From Doryteuthis pealeii (Eukaryota; Mollusca; Cephalopoda; Myopsida; Loliginidae): a DNA stretch of 64,000 bases. The notes under the pieces were generated by a model that was given only the letters and a program-made list of their open reading frames with translations, did not search any database and was not told the origin of the DNA. The stretch's first letter is position 1; each line of letters opens with the position of its first letter. The stretch lies in NCBI GenBank assembly GCA_023376005.1, contig CM042138.1, forward strand, positions 93,188,692 to 93,252,691. The letters run 5' to 3'. A program made the translations under genes and the position numbers. Of this stretch, positions 10,604-20,509 are shown in pieces.

Positions 10604-10689
10604 AATAAACTCATTTTATTTAAATCTGTGTTTTTTCAAAATTCACACTATACTACATACCGTCGGATTCACTTCTCTTCATACCAACA

Positions 10690-10739
10690 CACACACACAC
10701 ACACACACAGATATATATATATATATATATATATATTAT

Positions 10740-10771
<32 letters not shown>

Positions 10772-10842
10772 ATACAGTTAAATCTAATGACTAGATATAC
10801 TACTAATAGTTTCGCTTAATAGCTCATGAGGCAAGAATCTAT

Positions 10843-10874
<32 letters not shown>

Positions 10875-10880
10875 ATATAT
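10690..10880. repeat. (CA)n and (TA)n microsatellites
   Basis: (CA)n at 10690-10708, then interrupted (TA)n to 10765 and again at 10842-10880. Confidence 0.9.
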
Positions 10881-10922
10881 ATTTTAATTTGTTGAGTTTT
10901 TTTTTAATAAATGCTTATTATA

Positions 10923-10968
10923 GACAGCTACCCAGGTTGTCTTGCTAGGTCGCAATCATCAGGCTGTC
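10923..10968 (-). ncRNA. Hammerhead motif, left arm (copy A)
   Basis: On the minus strand stem I GACAGC/GCTGTC is perfect (6 bp), with CTGATGA and stem II TTGC/GCAA, but GAAA reads GACA, which should impair cleavage. Confidence 0.55.
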
Positions 10969-11142
10969 AAATTAGATCTTATGGTGTTTATTTGAAGATC
11001 CTTTCTTGATGCTATATTCTGGACTGCAAATAACGTCGGTTGCTTTTGTGGACGCTATTACGCTTCGGATTTTTTAAATGTTCAATTTTTTCAAAATATA
11101 ACATCAAGAAAGGATCTTCAATAAACACATAAGATCTAATTT

Positions 11143-11184
11143 GACAGCCTGATGATTGGACTAGCAAGAAACCTGGTAGCTGTC
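11143..11184 (+). ncRNA. Hammerhead ribozyme candidate, right arm (copy A)
   Basis: Stem I GACAGC (11143-11148) pairs with GCTGTC (11179-11184). CTGATGA, a shortened stem II and GAAA are present. Single-base losses compared with copy B (21254-21299) weaken stems II and III here. Confidence 0.6.
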
Positions 11185-11296
11185 TATAATAAGCATTTAT
11201 TATTTTTTTTAAACTCAACAAATTAAATAAATAATAACTCTCACAATTTGTGTTGAGCACTGTATTTTCTTTGTTACATCACAAAAAAAATTGTTT

Positions 11297-11344
<48 letters not shown>

Positions 11345-11363
<19 letters not shown>

Positions 11364-11690
11364 TGGGAAGATAGAGAGAGGAAAGAAAGTTTTAAAGAAA
11401 AAACACCATCGACAAGAAACTGGAACTACAATTGTATAAGATGTAAAAAAACAGAATTCTTGCCTAAAGACATTGTCTTGGAAGATCATCTATACCGGAA
11501 CAAAATAATTGGAATATCTTTTCAGAGAACCCACACGAAAAACAGACCAAATGTTGCACTTTCCACTTTTCAGAAAACGTTGAATGATTCTCTTTATAAT
11601 TTCAAATTAATAAATCAACTGGACAAAGTGACATGTCACGATTTCCCAAGGAAATACTGCGACCTTTTATTTTTAACTTTCTAAAGTATT
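11345..11690 (+). pseudogene. Repeated unknown coding-like module, copy A
   Basis: The same module occurs at 21460-21790 and in diverged form at 23365-23620. The common frame in the latter two reads GRSSIPEQNNWNIFS versus GRSRISEQRNWTVFI. The amino acids are better kept than the bases, suggesting former coding, and the location between PLE-type pieces suggests a PLE-associated reading frame. Copy A is frameshifted. I do not recognise the domain. Confidence 0.4.
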
Positions 11691-11775
11691 TTCTTCTTAC
11701 TTCTCACTCTTACTCTATCTTTAAACTTTCTTTCACATACCCCTGTGTGCCTAAAATCATGAACCGGTATATTAT

Positions 11776-11778
<3 letters not shown>

Positions 11779-11825
<47 letters not shown>
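11779..11825. repeat. (CA)n-(TA)n microsatellite
   Basis: (CA)n running directly into (TA)n. Copy-B counterpart at 21890-21965 is longer. Confidence 0.95.
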
Positions 11826-11970
11826 AGATTTTTTTTTTAAATCATTTTTATAGTGAGTTAGAAGCATTAATTAAAATGTAATAATATATTTTACATTAAA
11901 ACATTCAACGGATTAACATCACAGTTGAGTTTAACAAATACAGATGAAATTTAAAAAAACCTTTTTTCAA

Positions 11971-12007
11971 CTCTCTGAAGATAGGCATAGCCTGAAAATA
12001 TTAAGGG
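11971..12007 (+). ncRNA. Small hammerhead candidate (copy A)
   Basis: CTCT (11971-11974), CTGAAGA, stem II AGGC/GCCT, GAAA, then AATATT as a palindromic stem III, H = A, and AGGG (12004-12007) closing stem I with one G-U pair. Everything is minimal, but the order is right. The copy in B (22109-22145) is identical in these parts. Confidence 0.5.
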
Positions 12008-12151
12008 AACAAAAAAAAAATTCAAAAAATTAAATAAATGTTTTTAAACATAAATTTGCATTATTTCGCCTTCAAAAATATATTATTATATTATATATAT
12101 ATATATATATATTTTTAAATTTTAAGGATAAACAATCGAGAAAAAATCAAT

Positions 12152-12192
12152 CTCTGTATGTACATTTCGGCCTATTAGGCTCATCAGCAGAG
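12152..12192 (-). ncRNA. Hammerhead ribozyme, array unit 1 (minus)
   Basis: On the minus strand stem I CTCTG/CAGAG flanks CTGATGA, a stem II short by one base, GAAA and stem III ATGTACAT. One base loss in stem II may be a consensus error. Confidence 0.75.
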
Positions 12193-12546
12193 CTATAGAT
12201 ACCAAGACCGCCCGTGCGCGATTCGAAACCCGACTGTCATGCGACTAGTCAAGCGTCTTTCACACACCAAACGGACTTAGCAGATTTCTTCGTTTTGTTA
12301 AGGAGTAGGTGTTTATATTTCCACTTTATTGACCTCTACACGAACTTACGAGAAGTAAACAAACTGACGATATTTTGTGATATGGCTATTTTCAGCCGAA
12401 ATATTTGGAAGAATATGTGTTTTTAACCGAAGTCGAACCTAATTTATGAGAGTTAATTAATTAATAATTAATTAATTATAATTAATTCATTAGGCGGGAA
12501 TACCTATTTTTAAATTTTAAGGATAAACAAATCGAGAAAAATCAAT

Positions 12547-12587
12547 CTCTGTATGTACATTTCGGCTATTAGGCCTCATCAGCAGAG
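12547..12587 (-). ncRNA. Hammerhead ribozyme, array unit 2 (minus)
   Basis: Same layout as unit 1, 395 bp away. Stem II is GGCC on one side and has lost one base on the other. Confidence 0.75.
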
Positions 12588-12857
12588 CTATAGATACCAA
12601 GACCGCCCCGTGCGCGATTCGAAACCCGACTGTCAAGCCGACTAGTCAAGCGTCTTTCCACCACACCAAACGGACTTATCGTCAGTTTGTTTACTTCTCG
12701 TAAGTTCGTGTAGAGGTCAATAAAGTGGAATATAAACACTACTCTTAACAAAACGAAGAAATCTGCTAAGTCCGTTTGGTGTGGTGGAAAGACGCTTGAC
12801 TAGTCGGCATGACAGTCGGGTTTCGAATCGCGCACGGGGCGGTCTTGGTATCTATAG

Positions 12858-12898
12858 CTCTGCTGATGAGGCTAATAGGCCGAAATGTACATACAGAG
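12858..12898 (+). ncRNA. Hammerhead ribozyme, array unit 3 (plus)
   Basis: CTCTG (12858-12862), CTGATGA, stem II with one base lost, GAAA, ATGTACAT, A, CAGAG (12894-12898). Confidence 0.75.
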
Positions 12899-13171
12899 AT
12901 TGATTTTTCTCGATTTGTTTATCCTTAAAATTTAAAAATAGGTATCCCGCCTAATGAATTAATTATTAATTAATTAATTATTAATTAATTAACTCTCATA
13001 AATTAGGTTCGACTTCGGTTAAACACATATTCTTCCAATATTGTCGGCTGAAAATAGCCATATCACAAATATATCGTCAGTTGTTTACTTCTCGTAAGTT
13101 CGTGTAGAGGTCAATAAAGTGGAATATAAACACTACTCCTTAACAAAACGAAGAATCTGCTAAGTCCGTTT

Positions 13172-13224
13172 GGTGTGGTGGAAAGACGCTTGACTAGTCG
13201 GCATGACAGTCGGGTTTCGAATCG
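13172..13224 (+). promoter_or_regulatory. tRNA-like internal promoter in array unit (representative)
   Basis: GGTGTGGTGGAAAGACGC (13172-13189) resembles a tRNA A box, and GGGTTTCGAATCGC (13212-13225) a B box, spaced as in tRNAs. The same pair lies upstream of the ribozyme in the other units. Pol III use is inference. Confidence 0.45.
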
Positions 13225-13250
13225 CGCACGGGCGGTCTTGGTATCTATAG

Positions 13251-13292
13251 CTCTGCTGATGAGGCCTAATAGGCCGAAATGTACATACAGAG
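13251..13292 (+). ncRNA. Hammerhead ribozyme, array unit 4 (plus), all core bases intact
   Basis: 42 nt with every conserved element: stem I CTCTG (13251-13255) with CAGAG (13288-13292); core CTGATGA; stem II GGCC, loop TAATA, GGCC; GAA; stem III from the palindrome ATGTACAT; cleavage base A at 13287 in an AUA triplet. Stem III alone would have a 2-nt loop, so two RNAs may pair through it, as reported for short-stem-III type I hammerheads. Confidence 0.88.
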
Positions 13293-13650
13293 ATTGATTT
13301 TTCTCGATTTGTTTATCCTTAAAATTTAAAAATAGGTATTCCCGCCTAATGAATTAATTATTAATTAATTAATTATTAATTAATTAACTCTCATAAATTA
13401 GGTTCGACTTCGGTTAAAACACATATTCTTCCAAATATTGTCGGCTGAAAATAGCCATATCACAAAATATCGTCAGTTTGTTTACTTCTCGTAAGTTCGT
13501 GTAGAGGTCAATAAAGTGGAATATAAACACCTACTCCTTAACAAAACGAAGAAATCTGCTAAGTCCGTTTGGTGTGGTGGAAAGACGCTTGACTAGTCGG
13601 CATGACAGTCGGGTTTCGAATCGCGCACGGGGCGGTCTTGGTATCTATAG

Positions 13651-13690
13651 CTCTGCTGATGAGGCTAATAGGCGAAATGTACATACAGAG
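13651..13690 (+). ncRNA. Hammerhead ribozyme, array unit 5 (plus)
   Basis: Stem I, CTGATGA, GAAA and stem III are kept. Both GGCC strands of stem II have lost one C. Identical losses in a GGCC palindrome are a plausible sequencing error. Confidence 0.7.
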
Positions 13691-14042
13691 ATTGATTTTT
13701 CTCGATTTGTTTTCCTTAAAATTTAAAATAGGTATTCCGCCTAATGAATTAATTATTAATTAATTAATTATTAATTAATTAACTCTCATAAATTAGGTTC
13801 GACTTCGGTTAAAACACATATTCTTCCAATATTTGTCGGCTGAAATAGCCATATCACAAATATCGTCAGTTTGTTTACTTCTCGTAAGTTCGTGTAGAGG
13901 TCAATAAAGTGGAATATAAACACTACTCCTTAACAAAACGAAGAAATCTGCTAAGTCCGTTTGGTGTGGTGGAAAGACGCTTGACTAGTCGGCATGACAG
14001 TCGGGTTTCGAATCGCGCACGGGGCGGTCTTGGTATCTATAG

Positions 14043-14083
14043 CTCTGCTGATGAGGCCTAATAGGCGAAATGTACATACAGAG
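14043..14083 (+). ncRNA. Hammerhead ribozyme, array unit 6 (plus)
   Basis: CTCTG (14043-14047) pairs with CAGAG (14079-14083). One base is missing from the 3' strand of stem II, the rest is intact. Confidence 0.75.
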
Positions 14084-14190
14084 ATTGATTTTTCTCGATT
14101 TGTTTATCCTTAAAATTTAAAAATAGGTATTCCGCTCCGCCTAATGAATTAATTATTAATTAATTAATTATTATTATTAACTCTCATAAA

Positions 14191-14225
<35 letters not shown>

Positions 14226-14234
<9 letters not shown>

Positions 14235-14560
14235 GAGACCCTGAAACATCCCATAGTTTCATACATGAAGATGGCAAGATGGACATTAGAAGAGCGCTCG
14301 TAATGAAACCTTTGGTGGATTGCTACACCAGTTCCAGCTGACATTTAAAAATTGCCAGAAAATTAGAAAGGATCGACAAAAACTCGCCAACACGAATCGT
14401 CAGTACAGTTTAAAACGAAACATATTAAAAGAAAAATGCTGCCAAAATACACTTATATAAATATATATAAAGTCATCACAGAAACCGTGTTTTGACGTTC
14501 ACGTCTCTTTAGTGTGGCTAGACTCTGACCGGAGCAATAAAGTGTTGTTTGGATCCGAAT
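14226..14560 (+). mobile_element. Penelope-like element 5' end, copy A
   Basis: Counterpart of 22263-22575 but with many single-base deletions that break the reading frame. It holds a hammerhead motif at 14256-14309 whose core is damaged (ATGAAGA for CTGAAGA). Confidence 0.6.
14256..14309 (+). ncRNA. Damaged hammerhead upstream of PLE frame (copy A)
   Basis: Stem I GTTTCAT (14256-14262) with ATGAAAC (14303-14309) is perfect. The core has lost its first C and the stem II region is altered. The copy-B version is better preserved. Confidence 0.5.
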
Positions 14561-14904
14561 AACAGTAATTGAAGGATTGTTTTTGTTGTACAGAGTTCAG
14601 GGCGGAATTTGCTGATCAATAAGGATTCAAATCTGCTGATTTTACACATTATTCTCGTACGACATTAGTGTCACGGTAGGCTTTTCTCTGATAGACGTGA
14701 CGAAAAAAGATATCTTTTTCAGAAGAAAAAAAATTGTGAATTGTATTTATTATAACTCACATGCACACGCTTTTTAAAACATTTTCAAAACATTATATAT
14801 ATAGTATATATATATATTATATATATATCCTATAAAAGGATGGAACACTCTATGGCGGCCTTTACATATAATCAGATGTGTGTATTTATCAGTTAACATC
14901 ATCT

Positions 14905-15030
14905 CCGATTCTGTAGGTGAGATGGCCGTATGATTAAGCAGGCTAACTGATGCTTAATTGATCGGGTTTCAATCCTGCTGAGATAGCTACAATGTTAGCC
15001 GCATAGATGAGATTGATACGTGGCAACACG
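14905..15030 (+). mobile_element. tRNA-like SINE fragment, copy A
   Basis: An A-box-like region near 14925 is followed by GGGTTTCAATCCTGC (B-box-like, about 14964). Sequence after it matches copy B at 23040-23115. Single-base losses are again seen compared with B. Confidence 0.5.
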
Positions 15031-15043
15031 GTGTCTGTGAATG

Positions 15044-15044
<1 letters not shown>

Positions 15045-15100
<56 letters not shown>
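15045..15100. repeat. (TA)n microsatellite
   Basis: Pure (TA)n, followed by GAGAGAG. Counterpart in copy B at 23122-23174. Confidence 0.95.
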
Positions 15101-15108
<8 letters not shown>

Positions 15109-15204
15109 TTTTGTTGAGAACACTTGAAGTATATCATTAAAGATTTTGGCAACACCAAGAATTCGATTTAATGTTAACCAAATGCCAAACATAAAACTCT
15201 TGTG

Positions 15205-15214
15205 NNNNNNNNNN
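15205..15214. other. Assembly gap (10 N)
   Basis: Ten N lie exactly between the last base of copy A and the first base of copy B. A short fixed-size gap at the breakpoint of a near-identical repeat points to joined contig ends. Confidence 0.99.
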
Positions 15215-15229
15215 GTGTTGGACCAGACA

Positions 15230-15603
15230 TGTTTTGTCTATTCAACCTTACGAGATTACTTCTCAACAGCTATAGTTTGGAACCCTGGCTGCATATATAC
15301 AAGGTGTAAAAAAAACTATCGAGACTGACGCTAATTAACAAGATAGAATGAAGAATGAATGAAACGTTAATTATTTTCAGAATACAATGTGTGTCAAAAA
15401 AGTGCTTAGTTTAAAGCTGTATTTACCAAGATAGAAATGAAGAATGAATGGAACTTTTTTTCAGAATACAAGGTGTGTCAAAAAGTACAAATACTTGATA
15501 CTTTTTTTACACACCTTGTAATCTGAAAAAAAAATTAACGTTCCATTCAATGTTCTTTTCTATCTTGGCAAATAGCTTCAATCCGAATACTTTTTTGACA
15601 CAC

Positions 15604-15646
<43 letters not shown>

Positions 15647-15966
15647 CACACCTTGTATATATATTTTTTGACAAAACTTGTATTTCTAATGTTGTTGAAA
15701 TAATTGTAAGTATTATCATATATAAAGAAAAATTCTAAAGGACAGTCTCCCAATTTGTTGTCTTCATACGGTGCATTATCTCGCAAGTCATGCAAAGAGA
15801 TCGTTATTATTGATTTGGGGGTCTCACCTTTGTGTTAAACTAAGCTGATTTAATAGAAAGGGTTCCTAATATGATCTTCAATGAACGCCTTGCCAACGTG
15901 ATTATTATAAATCCTCCACCACTTAAGGATTGACGCCTCTACTCTATTTAAAATATATTCAGTCCC
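15230..15966. repeat. Third copy of the inverted-repeat arm (copy B)
   Basis: Matches 5020-5754 base for base apart from small indels and a different (TA)n length. Confidence 0.85.
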
Positions 15967-16007
15967 AGTAACCATTTCAGCTGAGCGACGATACTCAGCA
16001 TTTAACA

Positions 16008-16073
<66 letters not shown>

Positions 16074-16299
16074 ATATATATATACTATATATAATATATA
16101 TATTTATAGTGTTCAGCAAAGAAAAATCTCTGGATTTGATGGTAGACATTTTCGTATCATGTCATTTTCTTAATAGAGTTATCATAAGATATGAGAATAT
16201 GTGGGCGGATCTAGAGTAGTATTTAATGATGAATATAGTTCGGCCCACATGTTTGTTCAGGGTTAATATACATGCACAACTCAAATTTCAAAATGCATA

Positions 16300-16875
16300 T
16301 CCAATGATTTTACTATAAAAATGTAATGATTTTACTAAAGAACGCATTGGAAATGAATTTTACTACAAGAATTCATTGGAAATGATTTTACTACAAGAAT
16401 GCATTGGAAATGATTTTACTACACGAATGCATTGGAAATGATTTTACTACAAGAATGCATGGAAATGATTTACTACAAGAATGCATTGGAAATGATTTTA
16501 CTACAAAAATGCATTTGGAAATGATTTTACTACAAAAATGCATTGGAAAGGATTTTTACTACAAAAATGCATTGGAAATGATTTTTACTACAAAAATGCA
16601 TTGGAAATGATTTTACTACAAGAATGCATTGGAAAATGAATTTTGGAAATGATTTACTACAGGATGCATGGAAATGAATTTTACTACAAGAATTCAATGG
16701 AAATGATTTTACTACAAGAATGCATTGGAAATGATTTTACTACAAGAATGCATTGGAAATGATTTTACTACACGAATGCATTGGAAATGATTTTACTACA
16801 AGAATGCATTGGAAATGATTTTACTACACGAATGCATTGGAAATGATTTTACTACAAAAATGCATTGGAAATGTA
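16300..16875. repeat. 28-bp VNTR, copy B
   Basis: About nineteen to twenty units of the same 28-bp repeat as 6085-6275, some with small indels. The open frame across it at 16404-16610 is a product of the repeat. Confidence 0.9.
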
Positions 16876-18195
16876 TATGCACAGGCCAAATTTTTAAAAT
16901 GAAAATATCACTTACATCTGTCTTTATCAGATATATTATATTAAAATTACATGAAAATATCTTGAAACAGTATAGAGTAGATTAATTTAGATAAATCGCC
17001 ACTGCCTTCAATTTCAACTTTCAGACGACTTCGAATCTCGTGTAAAATCTTTCGAGAATAGATGAGTTGAGAATTGCGTGGATGGGCGTTTATGATTTGT
17101 TTCTTGAGTCGATTTTGAGGGCCTTAGCATGTTGTATGAAAGATTTGGGATATAGAAGGTCTAGGAATATTTCATGAGATATAAAGTCTAAGAACCTTAA
17201 AATCGAAACAAGGAACTGTTGTATAATGGATCATACAGTATTCAGTATACTAGTTCATTCAAACTACAGGTGCCCCAGACATATAGTAACTCGCAAAAGA
17301 GAGCTAAACCCACAAGGTAGACGGTTCGTAATCCTTGCAGTCTCAGTAATCACACCGATGTTTTCAAACAGCAGTGTATAATCCTGGACCAGCGCATTCA
17401 CTCTCTACCCAAGGTACGCCAGGCTAGTCCACAACAGGGACCAATCTCAAACCCTCACCCTCACAACGTCCAACACATCTACTCCACACACACAGATACA
17501 TCATTTTTCCGAATAATGATTCCTCTAACTTCATTGCAAAAATGTAAATAACTTGGATATTAAAACGGTTTATTTAGCCTCTAAAACAATCCGTAACATA
17601 CATAACACGCAATCCCAGCAATACATAAAATCCGACGCCGGCATTTAGAAGGAACTTGATATGTAAGCGTAACTCACCAGAAAGCGAACGGATTGTAGAA
17701 TGCTCCTCAATCCATTAGCAAAACAAAGAAGAAATTCAATTCCAGATGATTGCTGTGCTTAAAACATTTATTAAATACCAGCATCCGGTGCTGAACGGAT
17801 ACATACAAACACAGAAAAAAATAAGTACAAACAATTAACAAGACAAACTTACACTAAAAGAGGAGGGACAGTTCCTTATAGCCAACGCAGCAAAGTCAGT
17901 GGGAATATTATTTAGCTACTTAATCTACATTAATAGTAGGCTATTTTATGGCTATGAGCCATCCCATCTGGAAGAGGACCGAAGGAGTGTTACCTACTCT
18001 ACGACAGTTTGTTTTTGATTTGTTATGTCTTGGGGTCATCAGGAGAGAATGTGAACCGTTTCGGGGCATTTCTCTCAACGGTTTTATTTGCACAATTGCA
18101 CTCCTCACTAATATGAGGCCTGACAAAATATACCCAGTATATTCGCAAGCAGGTAATTAAATTCATGGAATATTCCGATTGTTCTTAGCACCTTT
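16876..18195. other. Unrecognised low-copy sequence, copy B
   Basis: Counterpart of 6276-7545. It contains about 55 bp near 18055-18115 that copy A lacks. No gene is recognised. Confidence 0.4.
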
Positions 18196-18499
18196 CTGCC
18201 CACTAAAGATGATAGCGTAGTGTCCAATTTTTTTATTTCAACAGTGCATCCATAAAAGTTTAATACAGATATTTAAAACCGGAGCCATAGCTACATTACC
18301 ACCAGTCAATACGAGACACGTTCTCTTTTTTTTTCAGTATATTGCATTTTCTATTAATTTGTGATAGCTTTACTACACCAAAATTAAACCAGCCCGCCAG
18401 TCTAAAACCTATATCTTTCGTTCATATTCCTACATAAAGCTGCCCACTACGCTATTGCCCCAACCCCCAGAAAATGGTGCCACACACACATACATTGTT

Positions 18500-18985
18500 G
18501 GCATTCATCCATCTGCTAAAAACTATGGCGTAGTGTCCAATTTTTAAACTGCATCTGCGCGAGTGGCAGAACAGGCCAATTTTTGAATGGCAATCTCTGG
18601 TGCAGTGATTTAAAACATACAGTGATTCTTACTGGGGTTATTGTCTCTCTTTCCTTCTGGCTGTCTTTTCTGTGGCGGCTTCTTTCCTCTCTTTTTCGTC
18701 CCTTGTCTGACAAGGAGGCGCCAGGCTGCTCAGTTTTCTTCACCAACCTCTCATGTGTGGCATGTCTTCATATCCTTCTTACAGACATCTTTAAAACGTA
18801 AGCGTGGTCTCCCTACCGGTCGGTTTCCTTCTACTAATTCGCCATATAGTAGGTCTTTGGGAAGGCCGCTTTTTTCCATCCTACTAACGTGACCAAGCCA
18901 GCATAGGCGTCTATGGCTGATTATGGTGAACATGCTGTTAATGTTTGCTCGTTCCAGCGAATACGTAGGATGTGGCGTAGGCATC
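18500..18985 (-). pseudogene. Non-LTR retrotransposon C-terminal fragment (copy B)
   Basis: Minus-strand frame 18984-18751 reads PTPHPTYSLERANINSMF, then RRLCWLGHVSRM, PKDLLYGELVEGNRPVGRP and RFKDVCKKDMKTCH without a stop. It then shifts frame into an Arg/Lys/Glu-rich tail (18746-18516) that ends near a decayed zinc knuckle. This is the region after the reverse transcriptase in many animal LINEs. The catalytic domain is absent. It lies inside PLE-type sequence. Confidence 0.75.
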
Positions 18986-19328
18986 TGAGGTGGAAATTAT
19001 CCAGATTCCTTTCGTGCGGAAAACATAATTTGACTTTAACCCGCTACTACATGAATCAGATTAGAGTCCTCTATAACACATTGGCATAATTCCTACCGTA
19101 AAATTATCTCACTATAGTTCAATCATAAAAAATTCTGTCAACATAGATCCTCCTATACAATATCAAAGCACCTCAATGAAGCGACCACGTTCTTTTATCA
19201 CTTCTTGATTATCTTCATGCATTATAGAACTAGCGCTAGGAAGATACTGGTTACTCCCCCTTTCTTCATACACAACCAGCAACTCTCGCAAGTAATTTAC
19301 AATCACCGCATAACATTTTCTCTTCTTT

Positions 19329-19372
19329 AAGTCCTGATGAAGGTTTCAAAAGCCATAACGTTATGTCGACTT
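19329..19372 (+). ncRNA. Hammerhead-like motif, probably inactive (copy B)
   Basis: AAGTC (19329-19333) and GACTT (19368-19372) close stem I. CTGATGA is intact. GAAA reads ATAA. Confidence 0.5.
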
Positions 19373-19459
19373 CACTATCAAGAATAAAACTCAATGAATA
19401 CTGTTAAACTATTTCGGTTTTTTTTTATAATTTTCTACACACACGCACAGCTGTGTTAC

Positions 19460-20245
19460 ACACTTCTTTGTGGATGGAGATATTATGTGTTAAACGCTGT
19501 GTTACGTTCTGGCACTCATTTCCGAATGGAAGGATGATGTGTTGATAGGTGAAATATTAGAATCCTTATCTCTGGACCGGTACTACATTTGGAGATGCTG
19601 GAATCCTGGTTGCTGGGCTGCTGTTCAGTTGATTGGCATTTCTATGGTGTTTGGAGTCTGGCACTCATTTCTGAATGAAATGGTGATGTGTTGATAGGTG
19701 AAATATTAGTAGCCTTATCTCTGGACCGGTAATACATTTGGAGAGGCTGGAATCCTGGTTGCAGGGCTGCTGTTCAGTTGACTGGCAGTTCTATGGTGTT
19801 TGGAGTATGGCACTCATTTCTGAATGAAATGGTGATGTGTTGATAGGTGAAATATTAGTAGCCTTATCTCTGGACCGGTACTACATTTGGAGAGGCTGGA
19901 ATCCTGGTTGCTGGGCTGCTGTTCAGTTGACAGGCAGTTCTATGATATTTGGAGTATGGTACTCATTTCTGAATGAAATGGTGATGTGTTGATAAGTGAA
20001 ATATTAGTAGCCTTATCTCTGGACTGGTATTACATTTTGAGAGGCTGGAATCCTGGTTGCTGGGCTGCTGTTCAGTTGACTGGCAGTTCTATGATGTTTG
20101 GAGTATGGCAATCATTTCTGAATGGAATGGTGATGTGTTGATAGGTGAAATATTAGTATCCTTATCTCTGGACCGGTACTACATTTATGGAGGCTGGAAT
20201 CCTGGTTGCTGGGCTGCTGTTCAGTTCACAGTTCTATGATGTTTG
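19460..20245. repeat. 148-bp satellite, copy B
   Basis: Five units with starts at about 19596, 19745, 19894, 20043 and 20192. Copy A has six. Confidence 0.9.
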
Positions 20246-20509
20246 GAGTCTGGAAACCAACTGTGGGGTGATGAGGGATATCTTGCGTTGTGCCATTTAG
20301 AGTTTTTAGTAATAATACAAGGCAACATCTTTTTCTCATAAGAATTTTATTTCTACCAAAGTCTCAACTGCCGAGAGGAGTGCATAATTCCAAAACTCCA
20401 TTCCACACTATAACTTCTCCTTCTATCTCCTAATTCACCACGTCTCATTCAATCGGCCAATCAAACAATGCCATGCAATGAAGTGGGGATAGTCAGAAAT
20501 TTGAAAAAA

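Larger units (their letters stand above)
10395..10640. mobile_element. Inverted repeat carrying two hammerhead motifs, copy A
   Basis: Arms at about 10395-10510 and 10530-10635 are reverse complements around a T-rich centre. Each arm contains a hammerhead-like motif, so the pair points outward from the centre. The sequence continues right into a conserved PLE-type end (CATACCGTCGGATTCA at 10656). Copy B: 20510-20755. Confidence 0.7.
10883..11228. mobile_element. Second inverted repeat with paired hammerhead motifs, copy A
   Basis: Arms at about 10883-11010 and 11095-11225 are reverse complements around a central segment. Each arm bears one hammerhead motif. Copy B: 20993-21345. Confidence 0.75.
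12113..14185. mobile_element. Retrozyme-like tandem array of ~395-bp ribozyme units
   Basis: Units of 392-400 bp are tandemly repeated. About one and a half units run on the minus strand (12113-12678) and about four on the plus strand (12679-14185), joined head to head. Every unit contains a type I hammerhead ribozyme, a tRNA-like segment with A- and B-box-like sequences, and a TTAATTA-rich stretch. There is no open reading frame of note. Tandem non-coding units each with a hammerhead are the hallmark of animal retrozymes, which are copied through circular RNA and are thought to borrow PLE enzymes. The array lies in an AT microsatellite and is missing at the same site in copy B (near 22230-22262). 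Confidence 0.8.
5000..15204. repeat. Large duplicated block, copy A
   Basis: Nearly every segment of 5000-15204 recurs in the same order and orientation at 15215-23283. Copy A has extra sequence at about 7578-7985 (LINE tail plus a PLE fragment) and 12113-14185 (ribozyme array). It has fewer 28-bp VNTR units and one more 148-bp unit. Toward its right end it shows many isolated single-base deletions compared with copy B. It ends exactly at the N run. Confidence 0.95.
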
